Of a stretch of DNA of 64,000 bases, positions 53,860 to 61,892 are shown in pieces (position 1 is the stretch's first letter; each line of letters starts with the position of its first letter). The notes under the pieces were generated by a model. It saw only the letters and a program-made list of their open reading frames with translations, made no database searches and was not told the DNA's origin. The stretch lies in assembly GCA_945883545.1 (NCBI GenBank), contig CAMCXT010000002.1:1-64000 (forward strand). Direction: 5' to 3'. The translations under genes and the position numbers were made by a program. Source of the DNA: Chitinophaga pinensis. GTDB taxonomy: Bacteria > Bacteroidota > Bacteroidia > M30B66.

Positions 53860-55604
53860 TGAAAGAAAAAGTGCTCCGTGTTTCTGGCTTGACCGTTCAA
53901 TTTGAACAAGAACAGTCGTCTAAGCCATTCATTGCAGCCGATCAAGTGAGCTTTGAAGTGGAGCAAGGTGAAATACTTGGCATCGTTGGAGAGTCTGGCT
54001 CTGGAAAAACGGTTACCGCGCTTTCAATTCTTCGTTTGCTTCAACAAGTGCCAGGAGCATCTCAGACTGGAGAAATTACTTATTTCCCACAAGGAAAGAA
54101 GCCTGTTAGGATCGACGAGTTGAGCAACAAAGAATTGTTAAACTATCGAGGAAAGCACATTGCCATGATTTTTCAGGAGCCGGGTGCGGCATTAAATCCG
54201 GTAATGACTTGTGGAAACCAGATCATCGAAATGATACTGCTCCACTCCGAAATTTCAATTGCAGAAGCAAAAAACAAAACGCTTTCGTTGCTCAAAGATG
54301 TTCGCCTAGATGAGCCAGAAAGAATCTTTGAATCCTATCCACATCAAATGTCGGGAGGTCAAAAGCAACGCGTCATGATTGCGATGGCAATGGCCTGCAA
54401 GCCGTCTATTTTAATCGCCGACGAGCCCACAACGGCTCTTGATGTAAGCACCCAAAAAGGCATCCTTGATTTGATGAAGGCTTTGAGGGATGAACACAAT
54501 ACAGCAATCATTTTTATTTCACATGACTTAAATTTACTGTCAGGATTTGCCGAAAAAGCATTGGTAATGAAAGACGGTAAAGTGGTTGAGTATGGCACTG
54601 TAAAGGAAGTTTTCAATCAACCTTCGCATCCATATACTAGAGGCTTGCTTTCGTGCCGGCCACCTTTAAAGTCGCGTCTTTTTCGACTTCCTGTGTTAAG
54701 CGATTTTCTATCAGCAGGTGGAACCGGAAGCGGCTTTGATCCAAACCATCCTTCAAACCAAATATTGCCCGACGAAAGACAAGCTCGCCACAAAGAAATT
54801 TATGCGCAGATGCCACTCATCCAAGTTCAAAATCTTAGAGTTGGTTATGAAAATAAATCAGGTGCGTTTTCATCTAGAAAGCAGAATATTCATGCTGTTG
54901 ATCAGGTGAGCTTCGATATTTTTCCTGGCGAAACACTAGGACTTGTTGGTGAATCTGGATCTGGAAAAACATCCCTGGGAAGAACCTTGATCCGTTTGAT
55001 CGATCCAGAAAGTGGCACTATTTTTTTCAATGGAAACGAAATAACCAACAGTTCACAAAATCAGCTGCGCAATCTGAGAAAGTCGATGCAGATTGTTTTT
55101 CAGGATCCATATCAATCATTAAATCCTGTGCTTACTGCAGGTCAGGCTGTAATAGAACCAATGGTTGTGCATAAAACCGTTTCTTCTTCGGAGGAGCGAA
55201 AGAAAAAAGTCTTGGAAATGTTCGATAAAGTGCACTTGCCAAGACGGTTCTTCGATCGCTTACCTTCTACATTATCGGGTGGACAAAGGCAGCGGCTTTG
55301 TATTGCTCGTGCACTGATTTTGAATCCTACATTTTTAATTTGCGATGAGGCCGTTTCTGCATTGGATGTTTCTGTGCAAGCTCAAATCATCAACTTGATT
55401 TCCGAGTTAAAACGAGACATGGGATTCACATGCTTATTCATCTCACATGACATTTCTGTTGTAAGATACCTTTCCGACAGAATTCTGGTAATGAAGCATG
55501 GTAAAATAATCGATCAAGGCGAAGCTGATGCGCTTTGCGAAAGTCCGAATTCAGCATACACAAAAGAACTACTCCAAGCCGTTCCGGTTGGACTTATCCC
55601 TTGA
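53859..55604 (+). CDS. Tandem ABC transporter ATPase (oligopeptide/DppDF type)
   Basis: A 581-residue fusion of two ABC domains, starting at GTG. Walker A at 44-51 (GESGSGKT) and 364-371, signatures MSGGQKQ (164-170) and LSGGQRQ (472-478), and Walker B ADEP and CDEA near 187 and 497. This is the OppD/OppF-type fused pair for peptide, nickel or glutathione uptake, as in YejF/GsiA. No permease or binding protein gene is adjacent; the preceding lipoprotein could be a partner but is not of the binding-protein family. Confidence 0.93.
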   Translation: MKEKVLRVSGLTVQFEQEQSSKPFIAADQVSFEVEQGEILGIVGESGSGKTVTALSILRLLQQVPGASQTGEITYFPQGKKPVRIDELSNKELLNYRGKHIAMIFQEPGAALNPVMTCGNQIIEMILLHSEISIAEAKNKTLSLLKDVRLDEPERIFESYPHQMSGGQKQRVMIAMAMACKPSILIADEPTTALDVSTQKGILDLMKALRDEHNTAIIFISHDLNLLSGFAEKALVMKDGKVVEYGTVKEVFNQPSHPYTRGLLSCRPPLKSRLFRLPVLSDFLSAGGTGSGFDPNHPSNQILPDERQARHKEIYAQMPLIQVQNLRVGYENKSGAFSSRKQNIHAVDQVSFDIFPGETLGLVGESGSGKTSLGRTLIRLIDPESGTIFFNGNEITNSSQNQLRNLRKSMQIVFQDPYQSLNPVLTAGQAVIEPMVVHKTVSSSEERKKKVLEMFDKVHLPRRFFDRLPSTLSGGQRQRLCIARALILNPTFLICDEAVSALDVSVQAQIINLISELKRDMGFTCLFISHDISVVRYLSDRILVMKHGKIIDQGEADALCESPNSAYTKELLQAVPVGLIP

Positions 55605-55616
55605 CCTTTCGAAATC

Positions 55617-56222
55617 ATGATCATTAAGAGCGCCACATTTGTAATTAGCAACCGAGAAGTGAAGGGCTGTCCAACACCTCGCTTACCAGAATATGCCTTC
55701 ATCGGTCGTTCGAATGTTGGGAAAAGCTCTTTGATCAACATGCTTGTTCGTGTGAAAGGACTCGCTAAAACCTCAGCTAGACCTGGAAAAACCCAGTTAA
55801 TTAATCACTTTCTAATCAACGAAAATTGGTTTTTGGTCGATCTGCCAGGTTATGGATATGCCAGAACATCCAAGGTGCTGCGTGAGGATTTTTCTAATAT
55901 TATTAAGGATTACATTTCGGGCAGAACGAACTTGATGAACCTTTTTGTTTTGGTGGATATTCGACTTGAGCCTCAAGCAATCGACTTGCGATTTTTTACT
56001 TGGATGGCCTCAAATGGAGTTCCCTTTTCGATCGCATTTACCAAGGCCGATAAACTCGGTAAGACCCAGCTTCAATCTAAGCTAGCTGCGTACAAACGCG
56101 AACTGCTTAAAGACTGGGAAGAATTGCCTCCAATATTCGTTACCTCTGCCGAAACAAGTTATGGTAGAGACGAATTGCTCAATTACATAGAGGAAACCAA
56201 TCCGCTTTTTGCAAAGTTCTAA
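55617..56222 (+). CDS. engB: Ribosome biogenesis GTPase EngB/YsxC
   Basis: 201 residues, normal length. G1 GRSNVGKSS (30-38), G3 DLPGYGYA, G4 TKADK, and N-terminal [10 protein letters not shown] typical of EngB (YihA/YsxC), needed for large-subunit assembly. It starts 12 bp after the ABC gene. Its stop abuts the stop of the convergent PKD gene with no spacer. Confidence 0.96.
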   Translation: MIIKSATFVISNREVKGCPTPRLPEYAFIGRSNVGKSSLINMLVRVKGLAKTSARPGKTQLINHFLINENWFLVDLPGYGYARTSKVLREDFSNIIKDYISGRTNLMNLFVLVDIRLEPQAIDLRFFTWMASNGVPFSIAFTKADKLGKTQLQSKLAAYKRELLKDWEELPPIFVTSAETSYGRDELLNYIEETNPLFAKF

Positions 56223-57920
56223 TCAATAGAACACACTAACGCTGGTGCGTTTCTCAAAAGTTTTCGTTGTTCCCGCTGCTCTCAAAAGCACGAAGTAAGT
56301 TCCTGCAGGAACTAATGTGCCGTTTGATGTTCTTCCATTCCAGTAATAACCAGGCTTGTTCGACTCAAATACCTGATTTCCCCAACGATCAAAAATTTGG
56401 AGAGAGTAATCCTTCATCCCACTCGACTGAATTTGAAAGAAGTCGTTGATGCCATCGCCATTTGGAGAAAATGCGTCTGGAAAAATGAGATCCTCAGGAA
56501 TTTGAATTTCCGAACGAACTGAATCTCTGCATCCATTTTCATCTTGAACTTTCAATTCAACCATGTAGATTCCCGGTTCTGAATAATCCTCAAATGGGTT
56601 AATTACTGATGAAACTTCACCATTTCCAAAACTCCAGAAATAGGCTACTCCACCTATGGATTGATTAATAAAGCTGATGTTTTCTCCAGTAGAAGGATAA
56701 TCAGGCAAATCAACGGTGAAGTCTGCTTCTGGACGTGGATTAAAAAACACATTCAATGAAGCAGGGAAAGAACTGCAGCCATTGGTGTCGGATACCAGCA
56801 AAGAAACGTTTCCTATTGTAGAATTGTCCCAATCAATCACTATTTCATTTGTGTTGGAGCTTCCAGACACTTGACCTCCCGAAGCTGACCATAAATAATT
56901 GAAATCATTGTTGGCGCTTGCAACTTCATAAATAACAGATGCACTGTTGATGCACAAAGTATCTGGCCCAAAAACTTCTGGTGTAGATGGTCTTTTTAGA
57001 TAAGGAGAAATCGCCAAGCCGTTTTGCAAGTTAACCGCCCATTGGGTTATCAAACTATCGTTTTGAATGATTGATGTTACATCTGAAATTGTCCATTGAT
57101 CTTGTACATCAACCGAAGTAAATGCCCACGGTTCGAGGCCTTGTGTAAAGTCGATCTCTGAACTTGATTCAATACTTAATTCGCCAATGTTTCCGTAAAT
57201 TCTGAAATAATATCGGTCGTCGACTTTACAAATTTCTGGACTTGCCAAAACAAGCGGAATGCCTTCATCGGCCGCGCTCACATCAGCAAAACGCAATCCG
57301 ACTTGACCGAAAGAAGTTGGTGCGCCAATCTTAAGTGGACGGTATTGCGTCTCACTTCCAACTGGGAAAATGGAGAGTTGTCCTAGGAACAAATTCCTGA
57401 ACAAACCACCATTTTGATCGGAAAACACCCAACCAGTATTGCGGGTAACTGTGTCGATCGAATCTGTTAAAACGATAAGTGAATCGGCTTGTGTATTGAT
57501 CTTACTGTTGTTGATGGCCAATTTCCAACACGATACCGATTGTGATAGTGTCTTCAATCCATCACCCGAACAAATAAAATTACCGGTTTCGACAATGCCA
57601 GTTCCCGATATCTCTTGGTCGGTTCCACTAAGTAAAAAGTCGGAATTGTTGGTAGATGTCAGCGTTCCATTTTGAATAAAGTTGCCCGTAAAGTCAATTG
57701 ACCTCACGTTTGAAAGTGTGCCTTGGTTTTGAATATGACCACTTACCAGCAATTCGCCACTGTTCAACAAAGAAGCATCTTCATCAACAACCAGAGAATC
57801 GTTTATAAATAAGTTACAATTGTCCAATACCGTTAAAACGGTATTGCCGCCCTTGATAAAAAGCTGCCCATTCAGCAAACTGCCAAACAAAACACAAAAT
57901 ATCAAAAGGACATGTTTCAT
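56223..57920 (-). CDS. Secreted PKD-domain protein with gliding-motility/T9SS type B C-terminus
   Basis: 565 residues: signal peptide, a beta-rich N-terminus with parallel-helix-like repeats (about 25-140: NTVLTVLDNCNLFINDSLVV, GELLVSGHIQNQGTL), a passenger, an Ig-like SbsA-type part (about 310-390), a PKD domain (about 400-480: YFWSFGNGEV), and the type B C-terminal domain (about 485-565: IFPDAFSPNGDGINDFF, IFDRWGNQVFES, GTYFVLL). This C-terminus exports proteins through T9SS and often attaches them via PorP-like SprF. It starts at the last base of the gldC stop, so it is translationally coupled to gldB-gldC. Confidence 0.86.
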   Translation of the reverse strand: MKHVLLIFCVLFGSLLNGQLFIKGGNTVLTVLDNCNLFINDSLVVDEDASLLNSGELLVSGHIQNQGTLSNVRSIDFTGNFIQNGTLTSTNNSDFLLSGTDQEISGTGIVETGNFICSGDGLKTLSQSVSCWKLAINNSKINTQADSLIVLTDSIDTVTRNTGWVFSDQNGGLFRNLFLGQLSIFPVGSETQYRPLKIGAPTSFGQVGLRFADVSAADEGIPLVLASPEICKVDDRYYFRIYGNIGELSIESSSEIDFTQGLEPWAFTSVDVQDQWTISDVTSIIQNDSLITQWAVNLQNGLAISPYLKRPSTPEVFGPDTLCINSASVIYEVASANNDFNYLWSASGGQVSGSSNTNEIVIDWDNSTIGNVSLLVSDTNGCSSFPASLNVFFNPRPEADFTVDLPDYPSTGENISFINQSIGGVAYFWSFGNGEVSSVINPFEDYSEPGIYMVELKVQDENGCRDSVRSEIQIPEDLIFPDAFSPNGDGINDFFQIQSSGMKDYSLQIFDRWGNQVFESNKPGYYWNGRTSNGTLVPAGTYFVLLRAAGTTKTFEKRTSVSVFY

Positions 57921-58273
57921 TAAGCTTCTTCTTGTGGTGGATCTACTAAACCTAGCTTTTCTCCATAGTACTGACCAAAATCGCGCATCGTTTCAGCCAT
58001 GAGGATTTCTCCAGTTGCCTTTTGTAAAGTATCGGCCATCATGAAAATGCTCTGGTGGATGAATTTCTTCATATCATCGACCGTCATTTCTTTGGTCCAT
58101 AAATCAACACGCAATGTGTTTTGCTCATTTGGATCCCAAACCGAAAGCATCATGGCATTTGCTGGGCGATTTATCACATTGTTGTCGGTGGCGTCCCAAT
58201 GAATCGTTTCTGGAACTTTGTGCGCATCGAGCTGTACTTTTAAAACAATGTCGGATGTCAATTTATCACTCAT
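57920..58273 (-). CDS. gldC: Gliding motility protein GldC
   Basis: 117 residues, soluble. It matches GldC as I know it: SDIVLKVQLDAHKVPETIHWDATD, RVDLWTKEMTVDDMKKFIHQSIFMMADTL, MRDFGQYYGEKLG. GldC supports, but is not strictly essential for, gliding in Flavobacterium and probably stabilises GldB. It overlaps gldB by 4 bp and the PKD gene by 1 bp (TAATG). Confidence 0.93.
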   Translation of the reverse strand: MSDKLTSDIVLKVQLDAHKVPETIHWDATDNNVINRPANAMMLSVWDPNEQNTLRVDLWTKEMTVDDMKKFIHQSIFMMADTLQKATGEILMAETMRDFGQYYGEKLGLVDPPQEEA

Positions 58274-59313
58274 TTTTTTAATGGTTTGTAGCCCGATTCA
58301 TTAAATAGTTTGTGGGCATCTTTTGAAGAAAGCAACTGTGGAATTGTAACGTCTGGATGCTTGCTCATGTAATTTTTTACCAATTGCAAGCCAAGCCAAA
58401 CACCCATTTTAGGAGGTGTTTCTTTGGTAAATCCAGGTGTAAACGGCCCATCGTTGATGTAGTTCACTTGGTTGTTAAAATCGGTCGAATAAAACAGTTT
58501 CTGGTCGATAAAATGCGACCAGATTTTCTGCTCGTTTTCTTTACACCAGGTGAGTTGGGTTTCATCATATGCCATTATCGAAGCTTCAGAAACATCTGGC
58601 AATAGCTGCATCGCAACATAATTGATCGTTCCGTGGTAAATCATCCAACTGATCAAATCATCGGTAGTGAACTTCATCTCATAATTGGCAAGCAGAAAGC
58701 CTCGAATCGCGTCGGTTACAATTTGATTCCGATTCATGTTTTTGATTTTGTATGCTGGCATGGCGAGCAGTTCGTAGAACTTGCATTTTTCGCCCAAGTA
58801 CAAATCCAAGCTGATGGCCACCGATGAATCGGTTGCCGCTATATTGTAGTTAAACCCCGAAACCATAGTCACAATTTGCGGCACAACAGAATCGGGAAAC
58901 AAAATATGGTATCGGTTAAAGGCAGGAGATAAAACCTCCTTTATGAAGGCAACATCTGGATACTGCTTTTGTACTTCATCGTAAACCAATTTCACATCTG
59001 GGTCGTTCAAAAAGCCCAGCAAACTTTCGCGGAACATCGGATTTTTAGAACTTCCTATGCGAATAATATCTGCTGCAAAAATTGGGAAAAATGATCTGTA
59101 CTTTCGTTTGAGCCTAACCGTGTCGCCGACAAATGTTTCTTTGGTACACTTGAAAAGATCTTGCTCGAAGCGGTCAATTTTCAACTCCACCTCAGCAATA
59201 CCTGCATCTTCGGCATCAGGCACACGGTTTTCTGGCTTGCCGGAATCACTTCCTCCGCAGGCTGAAAAGACTGTTAAAAAAATCAGAATGAGAGTTCTCA
59301 AAACTACCTGCAT
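58270..59313 (-). CDS. gldB: Gliding motility lipoprotein GldB
   Basis: 347 residues from the ATG at 59313, which starts a lipoprotein signal (FSAC, Cys19); a TTG two codons upstream is less likely. GldB is a required gliding/T9SS lipoprotein with a DUF2268-like (zincin-like) body; the HExxH zinc site is not present, as in other GldB proteins. Motifs: ERFEQDLFKC-like IDRFEQDLFKCT, LSPAFNRYHILFPDS, GFNYNIAAT. Operon promoter at 59352-59380; downstream gldC and PKD T9SS protein. Confidence 0.92.
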   Translation of the reverse strand: MQVVLRTLILIFLTVFSACGGSDSGKPENRVPDAEDAGIAEVELKIDRFEQDLFKCTKETFVGDTVRLKRKYRSFFPIFAADIIRIGSSKNPMFRESLLGFLNDPDVKLVYDEVQKQYPDVAFIKEVLSPAFNRYHILFPDSVVPQIVTMVSGFNYNIAATDSSVAISLDLYLGEKCKFYELLAMPAYKIKNMNRNQIVTDAIRGFLLANYEMKFTTDDLISWMIYHGTINYVAMQLLPDVSEASIMAYDETQLTWCKENEQKIWSHFIDQKLFYSTDFNNQVNYINDGPFTPGFTKETPPKMGVWLGLQLVKNYMSKHPDVTIPQLLSSKDAHKLFNESGYKPLKK

Positions 59314-59329
59314 ACTCAATGTATCCTAC

Positions 59330-59337
59330 TATCTTTG
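59330..59337 (+). promoter_or_regulatory. Candidate -7 element (TATCTTTG) for PorT-like gene
   Basis: Exact TAnnTTTG, about 70 nt before the ATG at 59408, divergent from the gldB promoter. No -33 TTG. Confidence 0.4.
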
Positions 59338-59351
59338 CGAATAACAACGAA

Positions 59352-59380
59352 CAAAATTAACAATATAGTACATCTCCCAA
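59352..59380 (-). promoter_or_regulatory. Promoter of gldB-gldC operon
   Basis: Minus strand TTG (59380-59378), 18 nt, TAATTTTG (59359-59352). Both elements fit the Bacteroidota consensus; transcription starts near 59345, about 32 nt before the ATG at 59313. Confidence 0.65.
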
Positions 59381-59407
59381 ACGCGTTGTTTACCAATATT
59401 TCGACAA

Positions 59408-60148
59408 ATGAAAAAGTTACTCATCGTTATTCTTCTTTCTCCTTTTGTGCTTCAGGCCCAGGAAACCAATCGAAAAATTCGCTTCGGGATGAAAATAGCT
59501 CCGCTTTTTTCATGGATTAAACAAGATTTTGACCTTAACAATACAAGCATTTCCGACGATTTTGCAGTAGATGGAGGTGGCTTAAGATTGGGTTTCAATT
59601 GGGGCCCTCAATTGGAAATCATCTTAAACGAAACCTTTTTAATTTCTACTGGGGTTGATATCAACTATTCAACAGGAAAGCTCACTGGACGAGCGAGCCG
59701 CGGCTTAATAAATTACGACTTCAATCAAGTTTATAAAATGCGCTTTATCGAACTTCCTTTAATGATTAAAGGAAGAACCAAGGAAATTGGACACTTGCGG
59801 TATTTCATGAGCTTCGGATTGAGTGCAGGATTTCGCTACAAAGCAAATACGGAGTTCTCGGAGGAGTTTGGAGGCAACGAAATTACAACCACCAATAGCA
59901 ACTCAGACGCTTATATCAATTTGTTTAGAGGAGCATTGCTAGTTGGAGGTGGCGTAGAGTATAACATTAGCGCGAATACTTCCTTGGTTGCCTCAATCGT
60001 GTTTAACAATGGGTTAACCAACACATTAAAGGACCAACAGAAAGTAGAGCAAACAACTGGAACATTGTATCCTTTAGATGATTTCAACTTTGTTCGTGAA
60101 AGAGGCATCACTAACCACATGATGCTGAACGTCGGAATTTTATTCTAA
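59408..60148 (+). CDS. PorT-like outer-membrane beta-barrel protein
   Basis: 246 residues with a signal peptide (ends LQAQ, about 18) and the strands of a PF13568-type eight-stranded barrel: IRFGMKIAPLFSW, GLRLGFNWGPQLEIIL, RFIELPLMIKG, FMSFGLSAGFRYK, LLVGGGVEYNI, NHMMLNVGILF. PorT proper is a T9SS component of this fold, but many relatives are not, so only fold-level assignment is made. It lies between gldB (divergent) and nadE (1 bp apart). Confidence 0.75.
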   Translation: MKKLLIVILLSPFVLQAQETNRKIRFGMKIAPLFSWIKQDFDLNNTSISDDFAVDGGGLRLGFNWGPQLEIILNETFLISTGVDINYSTGKLTGRASRGLINYDFNQVYKMRFIELPLMIKGRTKEIGHLRYFMSFGLSAGFRYKANTEFSEEFGGNEITTTNSNSDAYINLFRGALLVGGGVEYNISANTSLVASIVFNNGLTNTLKDQQKVEQTTGTLYPLDDFNFVRERGITNHMMLNVGILF

Positions 60149-60149
60149 C

Positions 60150-61808
60150 ATGAGAATTGCCCTTGCGCAACTAAATTTCCACATAGGGAATTTCGAAGAG
60201 AATACCCAGAAAATCATCAATCACATCAACCTTTCAAAAAACGAAGGCGTCGATTTGGTGGTTTTTCCTGAACTCGCAGTTTGTGGATATCCCCCACTGG
60301 ATTTTCTCGAATTCAACGATTTTATTGCGCGTTGTAACCATGCTATCAGCGAGATTGCTCAAGCATGTATTGGTGTTGCCGCGATCGTTGGAGCACCAAC
60401 CGTAAATCCGCGGAGCGAAGGCAAAAACCTGTTCAATTCAGCTTACTTCTTCGAAAATGGAGTAGTAAAGCAAATTGTCCACAAAACCCTATTGCCCAAC
60501 TACGATGTCTTCGACGAATACCGATACTTCGAGCCCAACAGCGAGTTCAAGTGCGTGCCGTTTATGGGTAAAAAAATCGCGCTCACCATTTGCGAAGACC
60601 TTTGGGATGTTGACGACGATAAAATGTACCAGCGGTGGCCAATGGATGAACTAATCCAACAGCAACCCGACTTCATCATCAACATTGCCGCTTCACCGTT
60701 TTCTGAAAATCATGCAGAAAATCGCAAGCGTGTTTTGCACCGAACCGCAAGCCATTACAAGCTTCCGGTATTCTATGTGAACCATGCAGGAGCACAAACA
60801 GAACTCATTTTCGACGGAGGGTCATTGGTGATGAACCGCGATGGTAACGTAGTGAACGAACTCGATTACTTCCGCGAAGACTTCCGTCACTTCGATCTCG
60901 ATTGGGTAAAAACAGCGAAATTCGTTCCGTTTGCGGCCGAAAGTGCATTTTCGTCCCATCCCGAAGTCACCATTTCCCGAGTATACAGCGCACTCATTCT
61001 TGGCATTCGCGACTACTTCAGAAAAATGGGCTTCGCCAAGGCTATCCTCGGGCTTTCTGGTGGAATAGATTCAGCTGTCGTGTATGCATTGGCAATCGAA
61101 GCGCTCGGTCCAGAAAACGTGCTCGGCGTGATGCTTCCATCACAATATTCGTCCGACCATTCGATCAACGATTCGGTGAAATTGGCCGAAAATCTCAGCG
61201 GTCGAGTTGTAGAAGTGCCCATACAAAATACCGTAAACACACTACTCGATCAACTCAATCCGCATTTCGAAAACAAGCCCGCAGGCCTCACCGAAGAAAA
61301 CGTACAAGCAAGAATTCGCGCGGTAATGCTGATGGCTCTCAGCAACAAACATGGCTATATTTTACTCAACACTTCCAATAAATCCGAAGCGTCTGTTGGG
61401 TACGGAACGCTCTACGGCGACATGTGCGGCGGACTTTCAGTAATCGGCGACGTATACAAAACCCGCGTTTACCAACTAGCCGAGTATATCAACAGAAACC
61501 AAGAAATCATTCCCCAAAACATCCTCACCAAGGCGCCAAGTGCCGAACTCAGGCCCGATCAAAAAGATTCGGATTCGCTGCCCGAATACGATGTTTTAGA
61601 CCAAGTGCTTTTCCAATATATCGAACTTCGAAAAGGCCCTGCAGAAATCATTGCGCAAGGCTTCGATTCTGCGCTCGTAAACCGGATCCTGAAACTAGTC
61701 AACACCAACGAATACAAGCGTTACCAAACTCCACCAGTGCTCCGAGTTACTCCAAAGGCATTCGGAACAGGGCGCCGCATGCCGATCGTTGGGAAATACC
61801 TTTCCTGA
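60150..61808 (+). CDS. nadE: Glutamine-dependent NAD+ synthetase
   Basis: 552 residues: N-terminal CN-hydrolase glutaminase (about 1-255) with the Glu41-Lys112-Cys148 triad (FPELAVCGY, HKTLLPNY, LTICEDLW), then the NAD synthase domain with the pyrophosphatase loop SGGIDS (303-308). It makes NAD from deamido-NAD with glutamine-derived ammonia. The start is one base after the PorT-like stop (TAACATG). nadE is found beside gldB-gldC in other Flavobacteriales. Confidence 0.97.
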   Translation: MRIALAQLNFHIGNFEENTQKIINHINLSKNEGVDLVVFPELAVCGYPPLDFLEFNDFIARCNHAISEIAQACIGVAAIVGAPTVNPRSEGKNLFNSAYFFENGVVKQIVHKTLLPNYDVFDEYRYFEPNSEFKCVPFMGKKIALTICEDLWDVDDDKMYQRWPMDELIQQQPDFIINIAASPFSENHAENRKRVLHRTASHYKLPVFYVNHAGAQTELIFDGGSLVMNRDGNVVNELDYFREDFRHFDLDWVKTAKFVPFAAESAFSSHPEVTISRVYSALILGIRDYFRKMGFAKAILGLSGGIDSAVVYALAIEALGPENVLGVMLPSQYSSDHSINDSVKLAENLSGRVVEVPIQNTVNTLLDQLNPHFENKPAGLTEENVQARIRAVMLMALSNKHGYILLNTSNKSEASVGYGTLYGDMCGGLSVIGDVYKTRVYQLAEYINRNQEIIPQNILTKAPSAELRPDQKDSDSLPEYDVLDQVLFQYIELRKGPAEIIAQGFDSALVNRILKLVNTNEYKRYQTPPVLRVTPKAFGTGRRMPIVGKYLS

Positions 61809-61812
61809 TTTT

Positions 61813-61885
61813 TTAGGGGCTTCCCTTCCGCAAGCTACAGGTCGGGCTTTCGCCCCGATGGGGCTCAATCCCTAAGCCGGGCATC
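61813..61885. repeat. Intergenic GC-rich hairpin element (probable dispersed repeat/terminator)
   Basis: GC-rich for this window: TCGGGC-TTTC-GCCCCGA (61842-61858) and GCCCC-GAT-GGGGC (61852-61864) give alternative hairpins, with T-rich sequence on the nadE side (61809-61815). Its style, with CCTTCCGC, TACAGG and GGGCTT blocks, is that of the short repeat elements scattered between Bacteroidota genes; no second copy is in this window. It separates convergent nadE and the TonB receptor and may terminate both. Confidence 0.55.
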
Positions 61886-61892
61886 CTGCTAC

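Noticed and set aside
60902-61381. 159-codon open frame in a second plus-strand frame inside nadE
   Set aside because: It is Arg/Ser-rich shadow translation of nadE, whose SGGIDS loop lies in the true frame.
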